Assembly (NCBI RefSeq): GCF_003858635.1 | Contig: NZ_RQJO01000009.1 | Span: 1-64,000, forward strand | From: Larkinella rosea | GTDB taxonomy: Bacteria > Bacteroidota > Bacteroidia > Cytophagales > Spirosomataceae | DNA: 64,000 nt | Direction: 5' to 3' | Shown: positions 27,409 through 35,651 of the stretch, in pieces | How positions within the stretch are numbered: the stretch's first letter is position 1 | Layout of the letters: every line of letters starts with the position of its first letter | Program-made: the position numbers and the translations under genes | Notes under the pieces: generated by a model | The model's database searches: none | What the model was told of the DNA's origin: nothing | The model's input: only the letters and a program-made list of their open reading frames with translations

Positions 27409-28505
27409 AACTCTGCATTGCCTATCCGAACAAAAACCGGTATTCGGAAACGTTTATTCACAACCACCTTACCTACCTGAAGCCCGCGTTAGCGCTCTCG
27501 GGCGGCTGGCGACCGTACCGCACGGAAGACGGCCATTCGATCATTCGAATGCCGCTGGCCGAGCCGATTCGGGTGGGAATAAAGCGGGGTTTGCCGAGTC
27601 TGTATCCGGCGTTTTACACCCATTTCCTGACCCGGTTTTTGCAGGAAAACCGCCCGGATGTGCTGCTGGCGGAATATGGCCCGACGGGCTGCGCCGTGAT
27701 GGCGGCCTGCCGGAAAGCCAATGTGCCGCTGGTGGTTCATTTTCACGGGTTTGATGCGGTCGAGAAAGCGACGATTCAGCAATATGGCGCGCAATACCGG
27801 CAGCTTTTTGCCCAGGCCAAAGCGATTGTGGCGGTTTCCAATGATATGGCCGAACAACTCGTCCGGCTGGGTGCCGATCCGGCGAAAGTACACCGGAATC
27901 CGTACGGCGTCGAAACCGGTCTGTTTTCCGGGGCTGAGCCCGAAAAAGCGGAAAAAGTCATCGTGGCGGTTGGTCGGTTTACGGCAAAAAAAGCGCCCCA
28001 GCTCACTATCCGGGCGTTTGATAAAGTGCTGGATCGTCATCCCGATGCGCGGCTGGTGATGATTGGCAACGGCGAACTGTTTGAGACCTGCAAAGCGTTG
28101 GTGAATGAGTTGCAACTGAAATACGCCGTTCAGTTACTGGGCGTAAAACCGGCCGTCGAAATTGCCGAATGGCACCGGAAAGCCCGGCTTTTTGCGCAGC
28201 ATTCGATGGTCAATCCGACGAATGGCGATTCGGAAGGAACGCCCAATACCGTACTGGAAGCGTCGGCGGCCGGTTTGCCAATTGTCAGTACGCGCCACGC
28301 CGGGATCAAAGAAGCCGTCGATCACGGAAAAACCGGTTTTCTGGTCGAGGAAGGCGATGTTCAGGGTATGGCCGCGTACATGGTACAATTGCTGGATGAG
28401 CCGGAACGGGCCGGTGAAATGGGCCGGAATGCCCGCCAGAAAATGATCGATGAATACGAAATGAGTGCCCGTATTCAGGCGTTAAACCGCATTTTAGAAA
28501 CGTAG
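27405..28505 (+). CDS. Family 4 glycosyltransferase
   Basis: 366 residues, GT-B fold. The N-terminal part has YPNKNRYSETFIHNH and VHFHGFDA; the donor domain has VIVAVGRFTAKKAPQLTIRAF, RLVMIGNGEL and the E-x7-E region SEGTPNTVLEASAAGLPIVST. Start overlaps the preceding methyltransferase stop (ATGA), so the two are translated together. A small hairpin (AACGGAC/GTCCGTT, 28507-28524) follows the stop. Confidence 0.92.
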   Translation: MKLCIAYPNKNRYSETFIHNHLTYLKPALALSGGWRPYRTEDGHSIIRMPLAEPIRVGIKRGLPSLYPAFYTHFLTRFLQENRPDVLLAEYGPTGCAVMAACRKANVPLVVHFHGFDAVEKATIQQYGAQYRQLFAQAKAIVAVSNDMAEQLVRLGADPAKVHRNPYGVETGLFSGAEPEKAEKVIVAVGRFTAKKAPQLTIRAFDKVLDRHPDARLVMIGNGELFETCKALVNELQLKYAVQLLGVKPAVEIAEWHRKARLFAQHSMVNPTNGDSEGTPNTVLEASAAGLPIVSTRHAGIKEAVDHGKTGFLVEEGDVQGMAAYMVQLLDEPERAGEMGRNARQKMIDEYEMSARIQALNRILET

Positions 28506-28549
28506 CAACGGACTTTAGTCCGTTAGTTGGCTAAACTTACTTATAAATT

Positions 28550-29443
28550 ATGGCCGTATTATCACCCCTGACCAATTCGCCGGATGTATCGCCCGTTCGG
28601 AGCCTGAACGCCCGCACAATCGAACAACGGTATCGAGATCAGTTTGGGATGGACGTCAGCCGGTATTTTGCCGGTCTGGACGAGGTGATGATTTACCGCT
28701 GCAACCAGTCGAAACTGAAATTCTATTACCCGTTTTCGCTGGCGGGCGATGCCGATTTTTACGCCGATTTGGCCAAACACTACACCGGTTATTACAGTCC
28801 CTGGAAGTGGGAGCACGAGCAGGTGTTTCAACGCATCAAACCGGGGGATCGGGTGCTCGAAATTGGCAGCGGTAATGGTTATTTCCTGAAAAAACTCCCC
28901 GAAAAAGGAGCTACCGGCCTGGGCCTCGAACTGAACGACGATGCCATTGCATTCGGCAAAAAGATGGGCGTTGAGATTATCAATCAGGATTTGAAGATTC
29001 ACGCGGAGCAGCACGCCGGTCAGTACGATGTCGTCTGTGCGTTTCAGGTGTTTGAGCACGTCAATCAGGTGGGTGATTTCTTCCGGCAGGCGGCTCAGTG
29101 CGTCAAACCGGGCGGTTTGCTGGCGGTTGGCGTTCCCAACAATGCGTCGTATTATTTTCGCGAAGATCCGTATCACACCTTAAATTTGCCCCCGCATCAC
29201 ACGCTGCTCTGGGAGCCGGTTTCGCTGCAATACGCCGGGTCGTTCGTGGGTTTGCAAAAGCCCGACATTCGGGTGGAAACCGCTTCGGTGTTGCACCGCA
29301 GCGCGGCTTACCGGTTGTGGCTGGAACAAAAACTGGGTCAAAATTCGGTCACATCACTTTTATACAAAACCACCCGGTTTATTGCCAAGCGTCTGCCGCT
29401 ACCCATCGACGGGGCCACGGTTGTCGCCATTTACCGGAAATAA
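28550..29443 (+). CDS. SAM-dependent methyltransferase
   Basis: 297 residues. An N-terminal segment with MIYRCNQSKLKFYYP is of the type found before the methyltransferase domain in O-antigen cluster proteins. Core: RVLEIGSGNGYFLKKL (motif I), LGLELNDDAI, VVCAFQVFEHVNQVGDF and VKPGGLLAVGVPNN. Start ATG 28550. One base separates its stop from the flippase ATG. Confidence 0.87.
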   Translation: MAVLSPLTNSPDVSPVRSLNARTIEQRYRDQFGMDVSRYFAGLDEVMIYRCNQSKLKFYYPFSLAGDADFYADLAKHYTGYYSPWKWEHEQVFQRIKPGDRVLEIGSGNGYFLKKLPEKGATGLGLELNDDAIAFGKKMGVEIINQDLKIHAEQHAGQYDVVCAFQVFEHVNQVGDFFRQAAQCVKPGGLLAVGVPNNASYYFREDPYHTLNLPPHHTLLWEPVSLQYAGSFVGLQKPDIRVETASVLHRSAAYRLWLEQKLGQNSVTSLLYKTTRFIAKRLPLPIDGATVVAIYRK

Positions 29444-29444
29444 C

Positions 29445-30953
29445 ATGGGAATTGTCATTCGCCAAAGCCTGAAAGCCAGCGTCGGTTCCTACATCGGGGT
29501 CGGCATCGGGATTATCAACCAGTTGTACGTTTCGCTGAAATTTCTGTCGACCGATCAATTGGCGATTTCGCGTCTTTTGCTGGAGAACAGCCTGCTTTTT
29601 GCGGCTTTTGCCCACCTCGGTGCACCGTTTATCACCGACCGGTTTTTTGGCTATTTCCGGGATGATAAAACGAAGAATAGCGGTTTTCTGGGATTTCTGC
29701 TGGCGTTTCCGCTGATCGGGATCAGCCTTTTTTCAGCCGCTTATTTTATTTTCGAGCAACCCATTCAGGATTATTTTGCCGAAAAATCCGCCGGTCTGAT
29801 TCCCTACCACGTGCTGGTGGTGCCGCTGACGATTTTCTGGATTTACATTTCCGTGCTCGAATCCTATTGCCGCAACAACGCCCGCATTGCCATTCCGACG
29901 TTTATTCGCGAAGTCTACCTGAAACTGGCGAATGTGCTGGTCATCCTGTTGTTCGGACTGGGCTGGTACAATTTCGACTGGATGCTGTACCTGATGGTGG
30001 CGGCATACGGGTTAGCCGTCGTCATTTTGCTGGTCTACATTTACCAGCTCGGTAAGTTTTCGCTGCGGTTTGATGTGGGTCGTTTAAAAGAGGGAATGTT
30101 CCGCCAGATGGTCTATTTCGGTCTGTTTGTCGTGATGGGCGGTGTCGGTACGCAGGTGGTGTATTTCATCGACCGAACGATGCTTTCCGGGGGTGAAGGG
30201 CTGACCAATGCGGCCATTTTTATCATTGCCACCTACATTGCCGGGATCATTGAAATTCCCCGAAAAACCATTACGCAGATTTCTACCCCTTTGGTTTCCA
30301 ATTCGTTGCGTGAAGGCGATATGGCGCATGTTCAGGAGTTGTACCACAAATCATCGTTGAATCAACTGCTGGCGGGCGGGGTGGTTTTTTTGCTGATCTG
30401 GACTAACATCGACGGTATTTTCAGCATCCTGCCGAAAGCCGACATCTACCGCCAGGGTAAAATGGTCGTGTTTTTACTGGCCTCGGCGAAGCTATTTGAG
30501 ATGGCCACCGGCGTCAATGGCGAAATCATCAACTACTCCAAACATTTCCGCTACGCCACTTACCTGATGATTCTGATGGCGTGTCTCGCGATTGGTGCCA
30601 ACTGGTATTTCATTCCGCGCTACGGAATCGATGGGGCGGCTTTTGCGACTACGCTGACCACGCTGGTTTTTGCCCTGAGCAAAGTGGGACTGGTGTGGGT
30701 GTTTTTCCGAATCCTGCCGTTTACGGTTGCAGGGATCAAAGCCGTGGCGGTTTTGGGGCTGGTGTATGCCGTATCGCTCATTTTGCCGGAATGGAACGGT
30801 TCGTTGTGGCTGGTGCTGCTTAGTATCGCGCTGCGATCACTGATTCTGGTGAGCGTTTTTGCCGGACTGGTGCTGTGGCTGCGGGTGTCGGAGGACGTGA
30901 ATGGGCTGGCGGGGTCGCTGTGGAGACGAACGCGGGCGTTCCGGCAGCGGTGA
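29445..30953 (+). CDS. Polysaccharide flippase (Wzx/MATE-like)
   Basis: 502 residues with about twelve to fourteen hydrophobic helices spread over the whole length and no large soluble domain, as in the oligosaccharide flippase family that moves lipid-linked glycan units across the inner membrane. Start at ATG 29445 (MGIVIRQSLKAS) matches the family-typical amphipathic beginning; an upstream in-frame start would overlap the methyltransferase. It ends the rightward gene series. No Wzy polymerase was recognised in the window. Confidence 0.85.
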   Translation: MGIVIRQSLKASVGSYIGVGIGIINQLYVSLKFLSTDQLAISRLLLENSLLFAAFAHLGAPFITDRFFGYFRDDKTKNSGFLGFLLAFPLIGISLFSAAYFIFEQPIQDYFAEKSAGLIPYHVLVVPLTIFWIYISVLESYCRNNARIAIPTFIREVYLKLANVLVILLFGLGWYNFDWMLYLMVAAYGLAVVILLVYIYQLGKFSLRFDVGRLKEGMFRQMVYFGLFVVMGGVGTQVVYFIDRTMLSGGEGLTNAAIFIIATYIAGIIEIPRKTITQISTPLVSNSLREGDMAHVQELYHKSSLNQLLAGGVVFLLIWTNIDGIFSILPKADIYRQGKMVVFLLASAKLFEMATGVNGEIINYSKHFRYATYLMILMACLAIGANWYFIPRYGIDGAAFATTLTTLVFALSKVGLVWVFFRILPFTVAGIKAVAVLGLVYAVSLILPEWNGSLWLVLLSIALRSLILVSVFAGLVLWLRVSEDVNGLAGSLWRRTRAFRQR

Positions 30954-30998
30954 TCGGAATGTTGGATGATGAATTATGAACGATGTTGGTTTATCAAA

Positions 30999-31973
30999 TC
31001 AAAACCGCATCTCAAATACAAACTTCGCTGACTCGACCGCGCCCAACCGCTTTTTAAACTGAATCAATCCCTCATTCCGGACGCTGCGGCTCGTTGAAAT
31101 GCCTAGATCGAGCAACGAAATCTGCTCCTGCTGGCAATGGGAGTAAAGCGATTCCACCAGCATCACCGACGGACTGAATTGCTGGTAATCTTCGTGGTCG
31201 GCGGGCAGAAAGTAGTAGAGAATATCGGAAGTAACCCGAATGCCCAGACACGCAGCAATCAGCCGATCGCCATCCCAAACCGTAAAAACCGGAGAATCAC
31301 TTCTGAAATTGTTTATTAAACTGGCAAGCTCTTTGCTGTTCATTGACAGGGGCAGGTTCTTGCGCAACCGGGCTTTCTGAATGAAGACAAACAATTGGTC
31401 AACGTCCGGGTCGGTCCAGATTCGGGTTGTAAAACCGGCCTGCCGACATTTTCGAAGCCGACGCCGTTCAGCATCGTGCAACGGTTCGGTAAAGGAACCG
31501 TTGCTGACCGGCACGTGTTGATTCAGTTCTTCATACTTAACCGAAAAACCGGTGTTCTGCAATACGTACCGAAGTCGTTCAGCCTCAGCCGGTACATAAC
31601 AATCCGGGTAATTTACTATTCGAATTCCCTGAACTGGTAATTTCTTACTATACGTCACAGCGGCTTCAACTAACCGACGCAACTCGTCGTCCGATAAATC
31701 GGCTTTAAATTCAAACGAACCAAAGGAGGCCGCACAGGGACTCACGGCCCAGTCGTCGCGGATAAAAACCGCAAAGCGGGCATCGGCCCGGCCGGTTTCG
31801 GAATGAACAAGCGCAAAATAATGGAGTGGTCGGCCGGCTTGGTTGAGCAAATGCCGGGCTTGCAAAAACAGAAAACCGTCGCGGCAGAACGGTGGAATCT
31901 GTTCCGGAAGCGGATTTTCTACATGAAGAATTTCGTACACAGGCCGTTCGGAAAGGGCGTCACAACTCGCCAA
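30999..31973 (-). CDS. FemAB/GNAT-like acyltransferase
   Basis: 324 residues from TTG 31973, three bases after the ppx-like stop. The C-terminal half has LIAACLGIRVTSDILYYFLPA, PSVMLVESLYSHCQQ and LLDLGISTS, which match FemAB-related GNAT folds. Such enzymes in polysaccharide loci transfer an acyl or aminoacyl group to an amino-sugar. No catalytic residue can be assigned. An ATG start is not available in frame. Confidence 0.7.
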   Translation of the reverse strand: MASCDALSERPVYEILHVENPLPEQIPPFCRDGFLFLQARHLLNQAGRPLHYFALVHSETGRADARFAVFIRDDWAVSPCAASFGSFEFKADLSDDELRRLVEAAVTYSKKLPVQGIRIVNYPDCYVPAEAERLRYVLQNTGFSVKYEELNQHVPVSNGSFTEPLHDAERRRLRKCRQAGFTTRIWTDPDVDQLFVFIQKARLRKNLPLSMNSKELASLINNFRSDSPVFTVWDGDRLIAACLGIRVTSDILYYFLPADHEDYQQFSPSVMLVESLYSHCQQEQISLLDLGISTSRSVRNEGLIQFKKRLGAVESAKFVFEMRF

Positions 31974-31976
31974 TAG

Positions 31977-32867
31977 CTATTTCTTCTTTCGCTCCTGCTT
32001 TTTCGACCAGCGTTCGTGGACCAACTGAATGATACCGTCTTTCAGGCCGAGGTCGGGAACAATGATGGTGTCGGCACCCGCCCATTTCATGACCGAAATG
32101 TAAATATCAGCCGCCGGAACAATGACGTCGGCGCGGTCGGCGTTCAGACGAAGTTTGTTGATCCGGTCTTCCAGGCTGTAGCCCGAAATGTAATTCCGCA
32201 TCCGCTCAATTTCCGCCAGCGTTGTCGTATCAGAAACTTTGGCGACCAGGTTGAAGATTTTGTTGATGTTCCCACCCGTTCCAACGGCCACCAATTCCTG
32301 CGAAGTCAGCACGTTTTCTTCCACCCATTCGCGCATCTTGTTCCAGGCACCTTTGGTTTCTTTGCCTTCCAGCAAGCGCACGGAACCGATTTTAAAGGAC
32401 TTGGAGTTGACCTTTTTTCGGTTCACGTAGAGGTTCAATTCGGTGCTGCCTCCCCCGACGTCGATGTGCAGGAACTGCCGTTCGTCGAGCGCCTGAACCA
32501 CCACATTATTAATCAGTTGGGCTTCTTTCTGTCCGTCGATGATGTGGATTTCGATGCCGGTTAGCTCCTTGATGCGGGTCGCTACTTTGTGTCCGTTGAC
32601 GGCTTCCCGCATGGCCGAAGTGGCACAGGCCATGTAGTCTTCCACTTCGTGGAGTTCCATCAACAGCTTGTAAACCTGCATCAGTTTGTTGGTACGGACC
32701 TCGCTTTCCGGCGTAATCTCCCCATAATTGAACACATCGTGACCCAATCGGAGCGGAAAACGGACGTATTCAACCTTTTTAAAGCTTATCACATCGTCGA
32801 CGTGCAGAACCGTTGAGATCTGGAGCCGGGCCGCGTTAGAGCCAATATCAATGGCAGCAATTTTCAA
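31977..32867 (-). CDS. Ppx/GppA phosphatase family protein
   Basis: 296 residues, shorter than enteric Ppx, matching the single-module form common in Bacteroidota. The actin-like fold signature is clear: AIDIGSNAARLQ (5-16), TSAMREAVNG, and the second phosphate loop IDVGGGSTEL (135-144). The family cleaves polyphosphate or pppGpp. It precedes the acyltransferase gene on the same strand with 3 bases between the stop and the TTG, so they are coupled. Confidence 0.92.
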   Translation of the reverse strand: MKIAAIDIGSNAARLQISTVLHVDDVISFKKVEYVRFPLRLGHDVFNYGEITPESEVRTNKLMQVYKLLMELHEVEDYMACATSAMREAVNGHKVATRIKELTGIEIHIIDGQKEAQLINNVVVQALDERQFLHIDVGGGSTELNLYVNRKKVNSKSFKIGSVRLLEGKETKGAWNKMREWVEENVLTSQELVAVGTGGNINKIFNLVAKVSDTTTLAEIERMRNYISGYSLEDRINKLRLNADRADVIVPAADIYISVMKWAGADTIIVPDLGLKDGIIQLVHERWSKKQERKKK

Positions 32868-33113
32868 AGCGAAGTTGGGAAAAGTGGTACTGAAACGCCC
32901 AAATATACTGAATTTACATCCCCAGACGAAATTGGGCGGCTTTTCTATGTTGCGGTATTCCGATTCGGATTTCCCTTTAAAATCACCACGGTAGTGTGCA
33001 AACTCGGTTAATTTTTCCGCATATTGGCAATTTATGTTTCATCTTTTCGGAAACCGTTACCTGTAAAGAGAAATCCGTGCGTTTTTTGACGTTGCGGTTC
33101 GTTTGCTAATTCC

Positions 33114-34976
33114 ATGCTTATTTTAGGAATCTCTGCTTTTTACCATGATTCGGCTGCGGCTTTGATCGACGACGGGCGAATTGTGGCGGCTGCCCAGGAA
33201 GAGCGGTTTACGCGCCAAAAGCACGACGCCGGTTTTCCGGCGAATGCGATTCGTTTTTGCCTGGAATACGGCGGAACGACCCTGAATGAACTGGATGCGA
33301 TTGTTTTTTACGACAAACCGCTGCTCAAATTCGAGCGGTTACTGGAGACTTACTACACCTTTGCTCCGCGCGGCTTGCGATCTTTTCTGATGGCGATGCC
33401 GGTTTGGATGAAGGATAAACTGTTCCTGAAACGACTCCTCCGCAACGAACTCAAAAAGCTGGGATACGATTCCAAAAAACCGGTCAAACTCCTGTTCCCC
33501 GAACACCATTTATCCCATGCCGCCAGTGCGTTTTATCCTTCCCCGTTTGAAAATGCCGCCATTCTGACCATTGACGGGGTGGGCGAATGGGCGACGGCAT
33601 CCATTGGTCTGGGCAACGGAAAAACCATCACCATCCTGAAAGAACTGCATTTTCCGCATTCGCTGGGGTTGTTGTATTCGGCTTTTACGTATTTTCTGGG
33701 CTTTCGGGTCAATTCCGGGGAATACAAATTGATGGGACTCGCGCCGTATGGCAATCCCCGTTCGCCGGAGGTGGATCGGTATGTCGAGCTGATCAAAACC
33801 CAGCTCGTTGAATTAAAGGAAGATGGTTCGATCTGGCTCGATCAGACGTATTTCGATTATGCGACCGGTTTGCGGATGGTGCCCGAAAAAAAGTGGGCAT
33901 CCCTGTTCGGAATGCCCAAACGAAACCCCGAAGAGGAACTGAAACCGGAACACGCCAACCTGGGGCTGGCCATTCAGCGTGTGACCGAAGAGGTGGTGAT
34001 TAACATGGCCCGCGAAGCCCGGCGACTGACTGGTTCCGACAATCTGGTGCTGGCGGGTGGGGTAGCGCTCAACTGTGTGGCGAACGGAAAAATACAAAAG
34101 TCGGGCATTTTCAAAAATGTCTTTATTCAGCCCGCAGCCGGTGATGCGGGTGGTTCGCTGGGAGCGGCTCTGGCGGCTTATCATATTTATTTCGACAAAA
34201 ACCGCGTCATCGACTACACAGACGACGCCCTGCACGGTTCGTATCTGGGCCCGACTTTCTCAGATTTGGATGTGGAGTTGATGGCGAAAAAATACAAAGC
34301 GGTTTTTCGCCATTACGATGATTTTAGTACTTTAAGTGATGAGGTGGCTCGGTTGCTGGCCGACGAAAACGTGGTGGGCTGGGTGCAGGGGCGGATGGAA
34401 TTCGGGCCGCGGGCGCTGGGCAATCGCAGCATTCTGGGTGATCCGCGTTCGGCGGACATGCAGAAAAAGCTGAACCTAAAAATCAAATACCGGGAATCGT
34501 TCCGGCCTTTTGCACCTTCGGTGCTGGCCGAAGATTGCCGCAACTACTTTGATTACGATGGGGTTTCGCCCTACATGCTGCTGGTGCATCCGGTTCTGGA
34601 AAATCGCCGAAAACCGCTGCCTGCCGATTATGACACTTTGCCATTGCGTGATAAACTTTATGTTCAACGTTCTGATTTACCGTCGGTTACGCACGTCGAT
34701 TTCTCCGCCCGGATTCAAACCGTACATCATGAAACGAATCCGCGCTACTGGCAATTGATCGATGCGTTCAAGCGACTGACTGGTTTTGGAGTACTGGTCA
34801 ACACCAGTTTCAACGTCCGGGGTGAACCGATCGTCAATACGCCGGAAGACGCGTACCGGTGTTTCATGCGAACGGAAATGGATTACCTGGTCATTGGAAA
34901 TGCGGTTTTTGATAAAAAGCAGCAACCCGATTGGCCGGAAAAAGACAACTGGCAAACGGAATATGTGCTGGACTGA
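33114..34976 (+). CDS. NodU-family O-carbamoyltransferase
   Basis: 620 residues. The N-terminal ASKHA-type fold shows ILGISAFYHDSAAALI, HHLSHAASAFYPSPF (metal-site His residues), TIDGVGEW and GEYKLMGLAPYG; the middle has LAGGVALNCVANG and AAGDAGGSLGAAL; the C-terminal domain has GRMEFGPRALGNRSILGDPR and NTSFNVRGEPIVN. These define NodU/CmcH/SxtI carbamoyltransferases, which carbamoylate a hydroxyl, here probably on a surface sugar or a small molecule. It is followed by the SxtJ-like gene, a frequent partner. Confidence 0.94.
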   Translation: MLILGISAFYHDSAAALIDDGRIVAAAQEERFTRQKHDAGFPANAIRFCLEYGGTTLNELDAIVFYDKPLLKFERLLETYYTFAPRGLRSFLMAMPVWMKDKLFLKRLLRNELKKLGYDSKKPVKLLFPEHHLSHAASAFYPSPFENAAILTIDGVGEWATASIGLGNGKTITILKELHFPHSLGLLYSAFTYFLGFRVNSGEYKLMGLAPYGNPRSPEVDRYVELIKTQLVELKEDGSIWLDQTYFDYATGLRMVPEKKWASLFGMPKRNPEEELKPEHANLGLAIQRVTEEVVINMAREARRLTGSDNLVLAGGVALNCVANGKIQKSGIFKNVFIQPAAGDAGGSLGAALAAYHIYFDKNRVIDYTDDALHGSYLGPTFSDLDVELMAKKYKAVFRHYDDFSTLSDEVARLLADENVVGWVQGRMEFGPRALGNRSILGDPRSADMQKKLNLKIKYRESFRPFAPSVLAEDCRNYFDYDGVSPYMLLVHPVLENRRKPLPADYDTLPLRDKLYVQRSDLPSVTHVDFSARIQTVHHETNPRYWQLIDAFKRLTGFGVLVNTSFNVRGEPIVNTPEDAYRCFMRTEMDYLVIGNAVFDKKQQPDWPEKDNWQTEYVLD

Positions 34977-35017
34977 AGAATAGGAGCGGTTTTTTGAAGA
35001 ATGTATCTGATTGATTT

Positions 35018-35380
35018 ATGAACGCATTGGATCGGGCTAAAGCGCAATTGGTTATCGTAACCGGCCTCGTCATTCTGTATTTTATTTTTAAATCGGACTA
35101 CTGGCTGTATGCCGCTGCGGGTGTTGGACTGCTGAGTGTCTTCATCCCGGCAGTGGGCAACAGGATCGTCTGGCTGTGGTTCAAACTGGCCGAAATGCTG
35201 GGGAAAATCAATAGCACCCTCATTCTGACCGTTCTGTTCGGACTGATTTTAACGCCGATTGCGGCTTTGTACCGGATCACGACGAAAAATCCATTATCGG
35301 TGAAAAAAAGCAAATCGGCGACGCTTTTTCACGAACGCAATCACACGTATACGAAAGACGATCTCGAACATCCGTGGTAA
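35018..35380 (+). CDS. SxtJ-like membrane protein
   Basis: 120 residues with three or four hydrophobic helices (about 10-30, 30-50, 65-85) and a charged C-terminal tail ending KDDLEHPW. The helix spacing and the RITTKNPL segment fit the SxtJ family, named from saxitoxin loci and usually found next to a NodU-type carbamoyltransferase. Its role is unknown; it may anchor the enzyme. It begins 41 bases after the carbamoyltransferase stop. Confidence 0.75.
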   Translation: MNALDRAKAQLVIVTGLVILYFIFKSDYWLYAAAGVGLLSVFIPAVGNRIVWLWFKLAEMLGKINSTLILTVLFGLILTPIAALYRITTKNPLSVKKSKSATLFHERNHTYTKDDLEHPW

Positions 35381-35426
35381 CGGAATTTTTTGCCGAAAGC
35401 GCCTGTTCCTGAACTGAGCGAACCGG

Positions 35427-35458
35427 TTTGGTGAAGACCGTCGCTTTTTCTATTTTTG
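35427..35458 (+). promoter_or_regulatory. Promoter of the SAM riboswitch/metH unit
   Basis: TTTG at 35427-35430, a 20-base spacer, TATTTTTG at 35451-35458. Transcription would begin right at the 5' end of the riboswitch. Confidence 0.85.
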
Positions 35459-35463
35459 TAAAA

Positions 35464-35570
35464 CGCTTATCGAGAAAGACGGAGGGATTGGACCCGATGA
35501 TGTCTTGGCAACCCGTCAGCTCCCTGAAAAAGGTGCCAAATTCCGCCCCGGCAACGGGGGTAGATAAGTT
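35464..35570 (+). promoter_or_regulatory. SAM-I riboswitch (S-box)
   Basis: P1 5' strand GCTTATCGAGAAAG, core AGGGATTGGACCCGATGATGTC, TTGGCAACC, GGTGCCAAATTCC, and the closing GTAGATAAG (to 35568) are all S-box hallmarks. It binds S-adenosylmethionine and turns down methionine synthesis genes. Downstream, CTTTCTTCGATAAGC (35591-35605) is a second copy that can pair with the P1 5' strand, a likely switching partner. It lies 80 bases upstream of metH. Confidence 0.95.
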
Positions 35571-35651
35571 GAAAGCCTGCACCCCGCTACCTTTCTTCGA
35601 TAAGCAGCTTATTTGTGTTTACATCTTTCTGGAACAGAAGGCTGATTTGCG

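Noticed and set aside
20437-32867. Complete Wzx/Wzy polysaccharide locus
   Set aside because: A flippase is present, but no Wzy polymerase, initiating phosphoglycosyltransferase or Wza/Wzc export genes were recognised in the cluster.
35571-35651. Classical intrinsic terminator after the SAM riboswitch
   Set aside because: The region can form alternative pairings but has no GC-rich stem followed by a T-run.
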